Of a DNA stretch of 64,000 bases, positions 27,230-35,042 are shown in pieces. The translations under genes were made by a program, and so were the position numbers. Within the stretch, counting starts at the first letter, position 1, and each line of letters opens with the position of its first letter. The stretch covers positions 186,001 through 250,000 of the forward strand of contig NZ_SRLB01000008.1 in assembly GCF_004745635.1 (NCBI RefSeq), read 5' to 3'. The notes under the pieces were generated by a model. That model did no database searches, was not told the DNA's origin, and saw only the letters and a list, made by a program, of their open reading frames with translations. Source of the DNA: Methylobacterium nonmethylotrophicum (GTDB taxonomy: Bacteria; Pseudomonadota; Alphaproteobacteria; Rhizobiales; Beijerinckiaceae).

Positions 27230-28924
27230 CTACCGGGCAGCCAGGGCCTTGTCCCGGATCGCCGTGAGGCTCTGCCCCGGCGCGATGGCATCGACGCTCA
27301 TCGTGAGATGGACGATCGCCGGCTTGCCGGAGGCGCGCGCGGCCTCGAAGGCCGCCGGGAAGTCCTCGGTGCGCTCCACGGTGATGCCGAAGCCGCCGAA
27401 GGCCCGGGCGTAGGCCGCGAAGTCCGGGTTGACGAGATCGGTCGCGCAGACGCGGCCGGGGAAGTCGCGCTCCTGGTGCATCCGGATCGTGCCGTAGCTG
27501 GCATTGTCGCAGACGATGCAGACGATCGGCAGCCCGTACTGGACGGCCGTGGCGAATTCCTGCCCGTTCATGAGGAAGTCGCCGTCGCCCGCGAGGGCGA
27601 CCACGACGCGGTCGGGATGGAGCCGCTTCATCGCCACCGCCGCGGGCACGCCGTAGCCCATCGAGCCCGAGGTCGGGGCGAGATGCGTGGCGAGCTGCCG
27701 GAAGCGGTAGAAGCGGTGGATCCAGGCGGCGTAGTTGCCCGCCCCGTTGCAGAGGATCGCGTCCGCGGGCAGCGTCTCGCGCAGGGCGACCATCACGGCG
27801 CCGAGATTGACGGGGCCGGGCTGCGGGGTCGCGCGCTCGCTCCAGTCGAGATACTCCGCATGGGCGGCACGGGTCTCCTGCCCCCACCGGATCGTCGCGG
27901 GTGCCGGAAGCCGCTCCAGCGCCTCGGCCATCCGGGTCGGCGCGGCGTTGATCGCCAGGTGCGGGACGTAGACCCGGCCGAGTTCCTCCGGGCCGGGATG
28001 GATGTGGACGAGGCGGGTGCGCGGGCTCGGGATGTCGAGGAGGGCGTAGCCCTGGCTCGGAACCTCGCCGAGGCGGCCGCCGAGGACGATCAGGAGGTCG
28101 GCCGCCCTGGCCCGGGCGACGAGCCTCGGGTTGGCCGCGAGCCCGAGATCGCCCGCATAGGCCGGGTGCAGCGGGTCGAACAGCGGCAGGCGCCGGTAGC
28201 TCGTGGCCACCGGCAGGTCGAAACGCTCCGCGAAGCGGTGGATGGCCGCGCGCGCCTCCTCGCTCCAGCGACTGCCGCCGAGCACCAGCAGCGGGCGCTC
28301 GGCCTCCGCGAGCAGGTGGGCGAGCCGCTCCATCTCCTCCGCGCCCGGCGCCGCCTCGACCGGCGTCCAGGGGGCGGCGGGCGGTGCCGTCACGGTCTCC
28401 TTCAGCATGTCCTTGGGCAGCGCCACCACCACCGGGCCGGGCCTGCCGGAGGTGGCGGTGTGGAAGGCGCGCGAGACGTACTCGGTCACCCGCGACCCCT
28501 GGTCGATCTCGGTCGCCCATTTCGAGATCGGACCGAAGGCGGCCCGGTAATCGATCTCCTGCCACGCCTCGCGGTCGCGCAGCGCGCGCTCGATCTGGCC
28601 GACGAACAGGATCATCGGCGTCGAGTCCTGCTGGGCGATATGGATGCCCGCCGACGCGTTCGTCGCACCCGGGCCCCGTGTGACGAAGCAGATGCCGGGC
28701 CGCCCGGTCGCCTTGCCGTGCGCCTCCGCCATCATCGCCGCGCCGCCTTCCTGGCGGCAGACGGTGATCGCGATCCCGGACCCGTGCAGGGCGTCGAGGA
28801 CGGGCAGGAAGCTCTCGCCCGGCACGGTGAAGACGTGGCGGACGCCGTTCGCCACGAGTTGTGCCACGAGCGCCTCCGCCGCGCTGGAGGCGGTGCGGGC
28901 GGCGTCTGCAGGAGCTTTGGTCAT
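27230..28924 (-). CDS. Thiamine diphosphate enzyme, acetolactate synthase large-subunit-like
   Basis: A 564-residue ThDP-dependent enzyme with the three-domain POX/AHAS layout. The PYR domain has the activating Glu59 in CRQEGGAAMMAEAHGK. A central domain contains LGGRLGEVPSQGY. The PP domain has the ThDP-Mg motif GDGDFLMNGQEF with Asn at the end of CIVCDNASYG. Family members decarboxylate 2-oxo acids or form acetolactate. It lacks the usual AHAS neighbour (no small subunit gene nearby), and the FAD-loop residues are not clear. It may therefore be an IlvB-like paralogue, sulfoacetaldehyde/benzoylformate-type or oxalyl-type enzyme. It is convergent with an aminotransferase, a common pairing for 2-oxo acid chemistry. 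ATG 28924. Confidence 0.82.
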   Translation of the reverse strand: MTKAPADAARTASSAAEALVAQLVANGVRHVFTVPGESFLPVLDALHGSGIAITVCRQEGGAAMMAEAHGKATGRPGICFVTRGPGATNASAGIHIAQQDSTPMILFVGQIERALRDREAWQEIDYRAAFGPISKWATEIDQGSRVTEYVSRAFHTATSGRPGPVVVALPKDMLKETVTAPPAAPWTPVEAAPGAEEMERLAHLLAEAERPLLVLGGSRWSEEARAAIHRFAERFDLPVATSYRRLPLFDPLHPAYAGDLGLAANPRLVARARAADLLIVLGGRLGEVPSQGYALLDIPSPRTRLVHIHPGPEELGRVYVPHLAINAAPTRMAEALERLPAPATIRWGQETRAAHAEYLDWSERATPQPGPVNLGAVMVALRETLPADAILCNGAGNYAAWIHRFYRFRQLATHLAPTSGSMGYGVPAAVAMKRLHPDRVVVALAGDGDFLMNGQEFATAVQYGLPIVCIVCDNASYGTIRMHQERDFPGRVCATDLVNPDFAAYARAFGGFGITVERTEDFPAAFEAARASGKPAIVHLTMSVDAIAPGQSLTAIRDKALAAR

Positions 28925-29662
28925 GGGCGGGAGTCCGGGATGTCGCGGGCGGGAGGGCGAGCCGGGCGCTGTCGCCGTTGAGCGGAACGCCGGATCGCGC
29001 GGAAGAGCGCGTGTCGGCGCAGGTCTCAGGACGATCGGCGGACAGGGCCTGACGAAGGCGTCCTCGAGGCCCGGCGCCTCGCGGTGCCAGCCGTTCTCGG
29101 ATCGCGTATCGTGCCCTGTCCGGCCGGTTCAGCGGTCGAGGGGCGTGCAGGCGGTCAGGATGCGCGCGGCCCTCGCGAAACGGACTTGTTCCTGTCGATG
29201 TCGGGGGCGCACCGGTCCGTGAGCCGAAGCACGGGGCCGGATGACAGCGCGCATCATGGGCTCGTGTTCAAGCAAGAGGATAGTCTAGACTCGGTGCGTT
29301 GATTTTCTTGTCTTGACGGAGGGATCATCCGTTCCGAGATCTCTCCACGGTCGGCAAGAGCCATGAATCCGCACGCGTGACCTGTCCGGCCCTGCGCATG
29401 ACGAGGCGCGACGCAAATTCTCGTCCGGTCGGCGGGGACCGAGCGAACGGCACGCCGGGCCGACCGCATGCGGGACGAGGCGCGGGTGAACGCGCTCGAA
29501 GACCTCGCGCGTTTCGGCACCCCTCCCGCCCGGTTCAGGCTGCCGCCAGAGCGCTGCGCCCGGCTCGCACCCATCCGGCAGGCCGGAACCGGTGGTCCGC
29601 GCGTGTCCGGGCCGGCGTCTCCCGGAGGATCTGCCGGCCGGCTCGATCAGGCGGCCCGATCC
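28925..29662. other. 738-base region without supported gene
   Basis: The gap lies between the start of the ThDP gene and the end of the carrier-protein gene. Frames of about 100 codons exist on both strands, but all are Arg/Ser/Pro-rich shadows with no ribosome site or motif. The stretch 29260-29310 is AT-richer and holds the palindromic AGTCTAGACT. Promoters for the ThDP gene are expected near 28930-29000. Confidence 0.45.
29280..29289. promoter_or_regulatory. ATAGTCTAGA motif, copy 2
   Basis: Identical to the 10-mer at 1305-1314. Here it is extended on the left to GAGGATAGTCTAGA (29276-29289), shared except for two bases with 53524-53537, and includes the perfect palindrome AGTCTAGACT. A regulatory role is inferred from recurrence in intergenic DNA only. 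Confidence 0.25.
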
Positions 29663-29953
29663 TCAGTTCTTCAGCGCGAGGACCATGATGGCGATGGACT
29701 GGACCGACCGAAAATTCTGCGGATTGATCTGGGTTGATGGGATCATCACGTCAAACTCGACCTCAAGGGAAATCATGAGATTGACGAGATCGAGCGAGGA
29801 CAGCCCGATATCGAGCAGAGCGTCATCCGGCTCGAAGGCGAGATCGCGCGACTGATCCGCCAGGATGCCCTTCGCGAGGCTCATGGTCCGATGGGTGATG
29901 TCCACGAGAGCGCTGGTGTGGCTCTGAGGAAATGTTTCAGCAAGATTAATCAT
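29663..29953 (-). CDS. Discrete acyl/peptidyl carrier protein (CP1)
   Basis: A 96-residue carrier protein. The phosphopantetheine site is Ser53 in LLDIGLSSLDLVNLM, followed by helix III ISLEVEFDVMIP and a helix IV segment NFRSVQSIAIMVL, the standard four-helix ACP/PCP outline. It is encoded divergently from an acyl-CoA dehydrogenase homologue and an amino acid:carrier-protein ligase. This is the same kind of neighbourhood in which class II synthetase-like ligases charge a dedicated carrier protein. The start is ATG 29953; an upstream in-frame ATG would add 59 residues with no CP homology, and the ribosome site is weak. G+C is lower than in neighbouring genes. It is not the fatty-acid AcpP, whose motif is DSLD. 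Confidence 0.85.
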   Translation of the reverse strand: MINLAETFPQSHTSALVDITHRTMSLAKGILADQSRDLAFEPDDALLDIGLSSLDLVNLMISLEVEFDVMIPSTQINPQNFRSVQSIAIMVLALKN

Positions 29954-30199
29954 AGCTGGCCCGGGACGATTCAAACATGGGCTTGGATCTACATCAAATA
30001 CCGGCGGTTTGGCGAGGCGCTCGCTGCGCACTTCCGAATTTAGGGTTAATTCCGTCAAGTGCGCGATACGCAGTCTCCACGTATACCAATAACCCTGCCT
30101 TAAGGCGAAGAAGGTCATATGAAGCGCCACGGGCCGTTGGACGGCTGTGACGACTTACGGGGCGGCCCGGCGCCGCGATAGAGCGTTGCGGGAGCAGGC
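29954..30199. promoter_or_regulatory. Divergent promoter region of carrier-protein/ligase cluster
   Basis: These 246 bases are markedly AT-richer than the genes on both sides (for example around 29990-30110) and include the 10-bp palindrome GCCTTAAGGC at 30097-30106. They must hold the start signals for CP1 on one strand and the six-gene ligase operon on the other. Shared control of both arms is likely but inferred. Confidence 0.4.
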
Positions 30200-31402
30200 A
30201 TGACCAATCAACACAGCGCAGCCTCGACGTCCTGCGGCGCGGGCGCGGCCGGGCTGAAGGAGCGAACCGACGCCGTCGCCGCGACGGCGGCCCTGCACGC
30301 CGAGGCCGTCGATGCCGATGCCCGGTTCCCGGCCGAGGCGTGTGACGCGCTGCGGACGAACCGCCTGTTCGGCGCGGCCATCCCGATCGAGCTGGGGGGC
30401 GAGGGCGCATCGGTACGGATGCTGGCCGACATCTGCTACGCGCTCGGCCGTGCCTGCTCCTCGACCGCGATGATCTTCGCGATGCACCAGACCAAGGTGG
30501 CCTGCCTCGTCCGGCACGGTCGGGGCACGCCCTGGCTGGAGACGCTCATGCGGCGGATCGCCGACGAGCAGCTGCTCCTGGCCTCCTCGACGACCGAGGG
30601 CAACGGCGGCGGCAATGTCCGCGCCTCCGCCGCGGCGATCGAGCGCGAGGCCGGCCTGATCCGCCTCGATCGCGCCGCGACCGTGATCTCCTACGGCGCG
30701 CAGGCCGACGGCATCGTCACGGTGGCCCGGCGCTCGGCCGAGGCCGCGCCCTCCGACCAGGTGCTCTGCGCCTTCCTGAAGGAGGACTACACCCTCGAGC
30801 CTCTCGCCGGCTGGGAGACGCTCGGGATGCGCGGCACCTGCAGCAGCGGCTTCCGCCTGCTCGCGCGGGGCTGCGAGGCGCAGGTGCTCGAGACGCGCTA
30901 CGCCGACATCCACGGCCGCACCATGACGCCGGTCTCCCACATCCTGTGGTCGAGCGCCTGGGCCGGCATCGCCGCGCGGGCGATCGAGAAGGCGCAGGCC
31001 TTCACCCGCACGGCGATGCGCGGGGCCGGCGGCGCGGCGCCTCCCGGCGCGATCCACTACGCCCGGGCGGTCTCGAACCTCAAGCAGGCCCGCGCCCTGA
31101 TCGAGCAGGCGATCGAGCGCTTCGAGGCGGCGGCCGACGACCCGGCGATGCTCGCGAGCCTCGATTTCCAGACGGCGATCACGATGCTCAAGGTCGACGT
31201 CTCGGACCTCGCGGTGTCCGCCGTGATGGCCGCCCTGCGCACCAACGGGCTGGCCGGCTACCGCCAGGACGGCCCGTTCAGCATCGGGCGCGACCTGCGC
31301 GATGTCCTGTCCGCGCCGCTCATGATCCACAACGACCGCATCGTCGCGAACCTCGCGACATCCACCCTCATGGCCCCCGTGGCCGCCACCATCAGCGCGT
31401 AG
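30200..31402 (+). CDS. Acyl-CoA dehydrogenase homologue of carrier-protein cluster
   Basis: A 400-residue flavoprotein of the acyl-CoA dehydrogenase superfamily. The N-terminal helical domain has RLFGAAIPIELGGEGASVRMLADI. The flavin/substrate segment has ASSTTEGNGGGN, the beta domain has LAGWETLGMRGTCSSGF, and the C-terminal helical domain has the typical RAVSNLKQARALIEQAIE and a terminal GRDLRDVLSAPLMIHNDRI. Related enzymes in pyrrole pathways oxidise an aminoacyl group while it is thioester-bound to a carrier protein. The next gene is an amino acid:carrier-protein ligase and CP1 is divergent from this gene. It is therefore reasonable, though unproven, that it dehydrogenates an aminoacyl-CP. 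ATG 30200 follows GGGAG. It is the first gene of a six-gene operon. Confidence 0.87.
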   Translation: MTNQHSAASTSCGAGAAGLKERTDAVAATAALHAEAVDADARFPAEACDALRTNRLFGAAIPIELGGEGASVRMLADICYALGRACSSTAMIFAMHQTKVACLVRHGRGTPWLETLMRRIADEQLLLASSTTEGNGGGNVRASAAAIEREAGLIRLDRAATVISYGAQADGIVTVARRSAEAAPSDQVLCAFLKEDYTLEPLAGWETLGMRGTCSSGFRLLARGCEAQVLETRYADIHGRTMTPVSHILWSSAWAGIAARAIEKAQAFTRTAMRGAGGAAPPGAIHYARAVSNLKQARALIEQAIERFEAAADDPAMLASLDFQTAITMLKVDVSDLAVSAVMAALRTNGLAGYRQDGPFSIGRDLRDVLSAPLMIHNDRIVANLATSTLMAPVAATISA

Positions 31403-31422
31403 CCGAGTCCGAGGATCCGACC

Positions 31423-32355
31423 ATGAACATGCAGGTCGTCAACCTACCCTCCCAGCCGAAGGGGACGGATCCCCTGGATGCCCTGTTCGACGCGATGTTC
31501 CGCCCGATGGCGGCGCAGGGCGTCTACGCGCGCACCGGCGCCTACGAGGCGGTGGTGGAGGGGCTCGCGGCGCTGATCTCCCGCTTGCGCGAGGACGGGA
31601 CCGAGGTGTTCCGCTTCCCGCCGGTGATGAGCCGGGCGCATCTCGAGCGGCACGGCTACCTCAACAGCTTCCCGAACCTTTTGGGCTGCGTCTCCTGCCT
31701 CGAAGGCACCGATGCGCAGATCATGGCGATGGCCGCCCGGCAGGCGACGGGCGGCGACTGGACGGAGGGCCTGCGCACCGCCGACCTCGTGCTCACCCCG
31801 GCGGCCTGCTACCCCGTCTATCCGATCGCGGCGGCGCGGGGCCCGGTGCCGGAGGCCGGCTACCGCTTCGACGTGGCCTGCGACTGCTTCCGCCGCGAGC
31901 CCTCCCAGCATCTCGACCGGCTGCAATCCTTCCGGATGCGGGAATACGTCACCATCGGCACGCCCGAGCAGGTCGCCGCCTTCCGCGAGCGCTGGATCGG
32001 GCGCGCCACCGCGCTCGCCGACACCCTCGGCCTCCCCTACCGGGTCGAGCAGGCGAGCGACCCCTTCTTCGGCCGCGTCGGCCAGGTCATGGCCATGGCG
32101 CAGCTCCAGCAGGCCCTGAAGTTCGAGCTGCTCGTCCCCCTGCGCGGCGAGGGCTCGGGCACGGCCTGCATGAGCTTCAACTATCACCGCGAGCATTTCG
32201 GCACGACCTGGGACCTGCGCTGCGCGGACGGGGAGTTCGCCCATACCGGCTGCGTCGCCTTCGGCATGGACCGCCTGGCCGTGGCCCTGTTCGCGACCCA
32301 CGGCCCCGAGACGGCGGACTGGCCCGGCTCGGTCCGCGCCGCCCTCTCGCTCTGA
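31423..32355 (+). CDS. Amino acid:[carrier protein] ligase (truncated class II aaRS homologue)
   Basis: A 310-residue protein that is the catalytic core of an atypical seryl-tRNA synthetase without a tRNA-binding domain. Motif 2 is DCFRREPSQHLDRLQSFRMREY (about 154-175) and motif 3 is GMDRLAVALF (281-290). Candidate zinc ligands are Cys129, Glu174 and Cys277. As I recall, Bradyrhizobium Bll0957 uses Cys131, Glu176 and Cys279, which gives the same 45- and 103-residue spacings. Such enzymes form aminoacyl-AMP from Gly, Ala or a similar amino acid and load it on the phosphopantetheine of a small carrier protein; they do not charge tRNA. CP1 or CP2 in this cluster should be the acceptor. ATG 31423 lies 20 bases after the dehydrogenase stop. 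Confidence 0.9.
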   Translation: MNMQVVNLPSQPKGTDPLDALFDAMFRPMAAQGVYARTGAYEAVVEGLAALISRLREDGTEVFRFPPVMSRAHLERHGYLNSFPNLLGCVSCLEGTDAQIMAMAARQATGGDWTEGLRTADLVLTPAACYPVYPIAAARGPVPEAGYRFDVACDCFRREPSQHLDRLQSFRMREYVTIGTPEQVAAFRERWIGRATALADTLGLPYRVEQASDPFFGRVGQVMAMAQLQQALKFELLVPLRGEGSGTACMSFNYHREHFGTTWDLRCADGEFAHTGCVAFGMDRLAVALFATHGPETADWPGSVRAALSL

Positions 32356-32437
32356 GCCCCTCTCCCTCCGAGCCTCTGCGCACCCTCCGGCCGGAGGGCG
32401 CGTTCCCGACCAGCCCGCAGAAGGCGAGACCCGCGCG

Positions 32438-33415
32438 ATGTCCCTCGACCCGCATGTCAGGCGCTTCCTCGACATGATGGCGATCGGCGCGCCCGGCGAC
32501 CCGGCGCACGTCGCCGGGCGCCGGGAGAGCCTGCGCGCGCTGGCGGGGCTCGCGGCGAGCCCGGCCGTCGCGACCGGCATCCGCTCGCTCAGCCTGCCGC
32601 TTCCCGCCGGCCCGCGCCCGGCGCGCCTCTACACGCCGCTGGACGCGCCCGAGCGTGGCCCCGGCCTCGTCTACTTCCACGGCGGCGGCCTCGTCGCCGG
32701 CGATCTCGAAACCCACGACGCGGTGTGCCGGCGCCTCGCCGTCGCGGCCGGCTGCCGGATCGTGGCGGTCGATTACCGGCTCGCCCCCGAGCATCCCTTC
32801 CCGGCCGCGATCGAGGACGCCGTGGCGGCGTTCCTGGAGGTGACGGCCCGCGCCGGGGAACTCGGGATCGCGCGCGGCCGGCTCGCCGTCGGCGGCGACT
32901 CGGCCGGCGGCGGGCTCGCAGCCAGGGTCTGCCACGAGCTGCGCGGGATGGGGCCGGCGATCGCCGCCCAGCTCCTGATCTGCCCGGTGCTCGACCTGCG
33001 CTGCGACACGGCCTCTCACCGGGACTTCGCCCAGGGCTACTTCCTCGACGCCAGGACCATCGCCGCCGACATCGCGGCCTGCGGCGTGGCGGGGCTCGTC
33101 GACAGCCCCCGCGTCTCGCCCCTGCGCGAGCCCGACCTCGCCGGCCTGCCGCCGGCCCGGATCCACACGGCCGCCTTCGACATGGTCCGCGACGACGGCG
33201 CCGCCTATGCCCGCCGCCTCGAACGGGCCGGCGTTCCGGTGGAATATGCGTGCCACGAGGGCATGATCCACTTCTTCTACGCGCTCGGCCGCCTCGTCCC
33301 GCGCTCCCAGTCGATCCTCGCGGAGATCGGCGCCGGGTTCGGAGCCCTGCTGCGCGGCGAGCCCGTTCCCGCCCCGAATTCCATTCCCCAGCCGCTTCCA
33401 CGGAGAGCGTCATGA
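32438..33415 (+). CDS. Alpha/beta hydrolase, HSL / lipase family IV
   Basis: A 325-residue hydrolase. The oxyanion motif is HGGG (81-84 in VYFHGGGLVAGD), the nucleophile is Ser155 in VGGDSAGGGLAA, and the late His is in CHEGMIHFFYALG, with an acidic partner in the PARIHTAAFDMVRDDG region. These define the hormone-sensitive-lipase-like esterases. It has no signal peptide and overlaps the next gene (CP2) by four bases (ATGA), so it is translated with the carrier protein. In this context it could release a product from a carrier thioester, or hydrolyse an ester in the final product. Both are inferences. ATG 32438 begins directly at the family-like N-terminal helix. Confidence 0.87.
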   Translation: MSLDPHVRRFLDMMAIGAPGDPAHVAGRRESLRALAGLAASPAVATGIRSLSLPLPAGPRPARLYTPLDAPERGPGLVYFHGGGLVAGDLETHDAVCRRLAVAAGCRIVAVDYRLAPEHPFPAAIEDAVAAFLEVTARAGELGIARGRLAVGGDSAGGGLAARVCHELRGMGPAIAAQLLICPVLDLRCDTASHRDFAQGYFLDARTIAADIAACGVAGLVDSPRVSPLREPDLAGLPPARIHTAAFDMVRDDGAAYARRLERAGVPVEYACHEGMIHFFYALGRLVPRSQSILAEIGAGFGALLRGEPVPAPNSIPQPLPRRAS

Positions 33416-33669
33416 GCCTGCGTCCGACCCTGATCGCCGAGATCGAGTCCATCACCCGCGACAACGACAAGCGGATGCCGCCGCTGACCGACGACCTCGT
33501 GCTGCTCGACACCGAGTTCGACTCGCTCTGCTTCGCGCTCCTCGTCGCACGCATGGAGGACCAGACCGGGATCGACCCGTTCAGCGACCTGGAGGTCGCT
33601 GACCTCCCGGTCACCCTCGGCGACCTCGTCGCGCTCTACGAGCGCGCCGCCCGCCCCGTCGCGGCCTGA
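33412..33669 (+). CDS. Second discrete carrier protein (CP2)
   Basis: An 85-residue acidic protein with the carrier fold outline. The phosphopantetheine serine is Ser38 in LLDTEFDSLCFALLVARMEDQTG, then the helix III segment FSDLEVADLPVTLGDLVALYE. The usual LGxDS is replaced by TEFDS. It is shorter than CP1 and shares little sequence with it, so the two probably serve different ligases. Its ATG overlaps the hydrolase stop, and it sits five bases before an ANL adenylating enzyme, its most likely loading partner. It was recognised by the Asp-Ser-Leu motif and length. There is no condensation, ketosynthase or thioesterase domain in the cluster. Confidence 0.82.
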   Translation: MSLRPTLIAEIESITRDNDKRMPPLTDDLVLLDTEFDSLCFALLVARMEDQTGIDPFSDLEVADLPVTLGDLVALYERAARPVAA

Positions 33670-33674
33670 CCGCG

Positions 33675-35042
33675 ATGTTCCTTCGCGACGGATTGAGGCG
33701 CGAGGCCGGGCGCTCCGACCTGTTCCTCTCGGACCGGTCGGAGCGCAGGGACCGGGCCGCCATCCGGGAGGCGGCATGCCGGGCCGACCTCGCCGGGCTG
33801 ATCGCCGGACGTTCGGTCATGGTCGCCACGGCCGGTCAGATGCCGGCCGCGCTCGCGATGCTCGGGCTCGACGGGCTCGCGCGCCGGATGGTCCTGGTCC
33901 CGCCGGGCCTGACCGACGATCAGGTCGCCCGGATCGCCGCCGACGCGGAGATCGATCTCTGCGTCGCCGACGACGACGCGCCGGTCCCGCCGGCGCTCGC
34001 CGGGCTGCCGCGCCTCGCGCCGGCCGAGGCGGCGAGCGCCGGCGAGGCGCCCGCGCCGCAGCCGACCGAGTGGGTGCTCACCACCTCCGGCACGACCGGG
34101 GCGCCCAAGCTCGTCGCCCACACCCTCGACGGGCTCGCCGGCGGGATCAACACCTCGGCGACCCCGGAACCCGGCACGGTCTGGAGCACCTTCTACGACA
34201 TCCGGCGCTACGGCGGCCTCCAGGTCTTCCTGCGTGCGGTGTTCGGGCCGTCCTCGCTCGTCCTGTCGGACCCGGCCGAGCCGATGCGCGACTACCTGCT
34301 GCGCGCCGCCGCGGCGGGCGTGACCCATATCCTCGGGACGCCCTCGCATTGGCGGCTCGCGCTGATGAACGCCGCCCTCACGGATCTCGCGCCGCGCTAC
34401 GTGCGGCTCTCCGGCGAGATCGCCGACCAGGCGATCCTCGACCTGCTCCGGGCCACCTTCCCGCAGGCCCGGATCGCCCACGCCTACGCCTCGTCCGAGG
34501 GCGGCGTCGGCTTCACGGTCGAGGACGGCCGTGCGGGCTTCCCGGCGAGCCTCGTCGGCAGCCGGTCCGGCATCGAGATCGTGGTGCGCGACGACGCGCT
34601 GCTCGTGCGCTCGAAGCGCACGGGCCGGCGCTATCTCGGTGCGCAGGCCGAGCCGCTCACCGACGCGGAGGGCTTCGTCGATACCGGAGACCTCGTGGAG
34701 CTGCGCGGCGAGCGCTACCACTTCCTCGGCCGGCGCTCGGGCGTGATCAATGTCGGCGGCATCAAGGTGCAGCCGGAGGAGGTCGAGAGCGTCGTCAACA
34801 GCCATCCGCTGGTCTCGATGTCCCGGGTCCGGCCCCGGCCGAACCCGATCCTCGGTGCGGTGGTCGAGGCCGAGATCGTCCTCGTCGAGGGTGCGGATGC
34901 GTCCGACGCGGCGGCGCTGAAGCGTGCGATCATCGCCCATTGCCGCCCGCACCTGCCCAAGCACAAGGTGCCGGCGAGCGTGCGCTTCGTGCCCGACCTG
35001 CCGCTCTCCACGGGCGGCAAGCTCCTGAGGAGAGCCCCGTGA
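33675..35042 (+). CDS. ANL-superfamily adenylating ligase (acyl- or aminoacyl-activating)
   Basis: A 455-residue adenylate-forming enzyme, shorter than CoA ligases because the N-terminal subdomain is reduced. Motifs: P-loop TTSGTTGAPK (136-145), ILGTPSHWRLAL, the A5-like HAYASSEGGVGFTVEDG, the A7 region GFVDTGDLVELRGERYHFLGRRSG, the hinge INVGGIKVQPEEVE, and the C-terminal catalytic Lys in LSTGGKLLRR. It activates a carboxylic acid as AMP ester. With CP2 immediately upstream the acceptor is likely CP2 rather than CoA. The aromatic or acyl substrate cannot be read. Its stop overlaps the SDR start (GTGA). Confidence 0.87.
   Translation: MFLRDGLRREAGRSDLFLSDRSERRDRAAIREAACRADLAGLIAGRSVMVATAGQMPAALAMLGLDGLARRMVLVPPGLTDDQVARIAADAEIDLCVADDDAPVPPALAGLPRLAPAEAASAGEAPAPQPTEWVLTTSGTTGAPKLVAHTLDGLAGGINTSATPEPGTVWSTFYDIRRYGGLQVFLRAVFGPSSLVLSDPAEPMRDYLLRAAAAGVTHILGTPSHWRLALMNAALTDLAPRYVRLSGEIADQAILDLLRATFPQARIAHAYASSEGGVGFTVEDGRAGFPASLVGSRSGIEIVVRDDALLVRSKRTGRRYLGAQAEPLTDAEGFVDTGDLVELRGERYHFLGRRSGVINVGGIKVQPEEVESVVNSHPLVSMSRVRPRPNPILGAVVEAEIVLVEGADASDAAALKRAIIAHCRPHLPKHKVPASVRFVPDLPLSTGGKLLRRAP

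Noticed and set aside
29254-29574. 106-codon minus-strand gene in the 28925-29662 gap
   Set aside because: Biased Arg/Ser composition, no ribosome site and no recognisable domain.
31423-32355. Seryl-tRNA synthetase
   Set aside because: Class II motifs and zinc-ligand spacing fit, but the protein lacks any tRNA-binding domain and sits among carrier-protein genes, so the carrier-protein ligase call is better.
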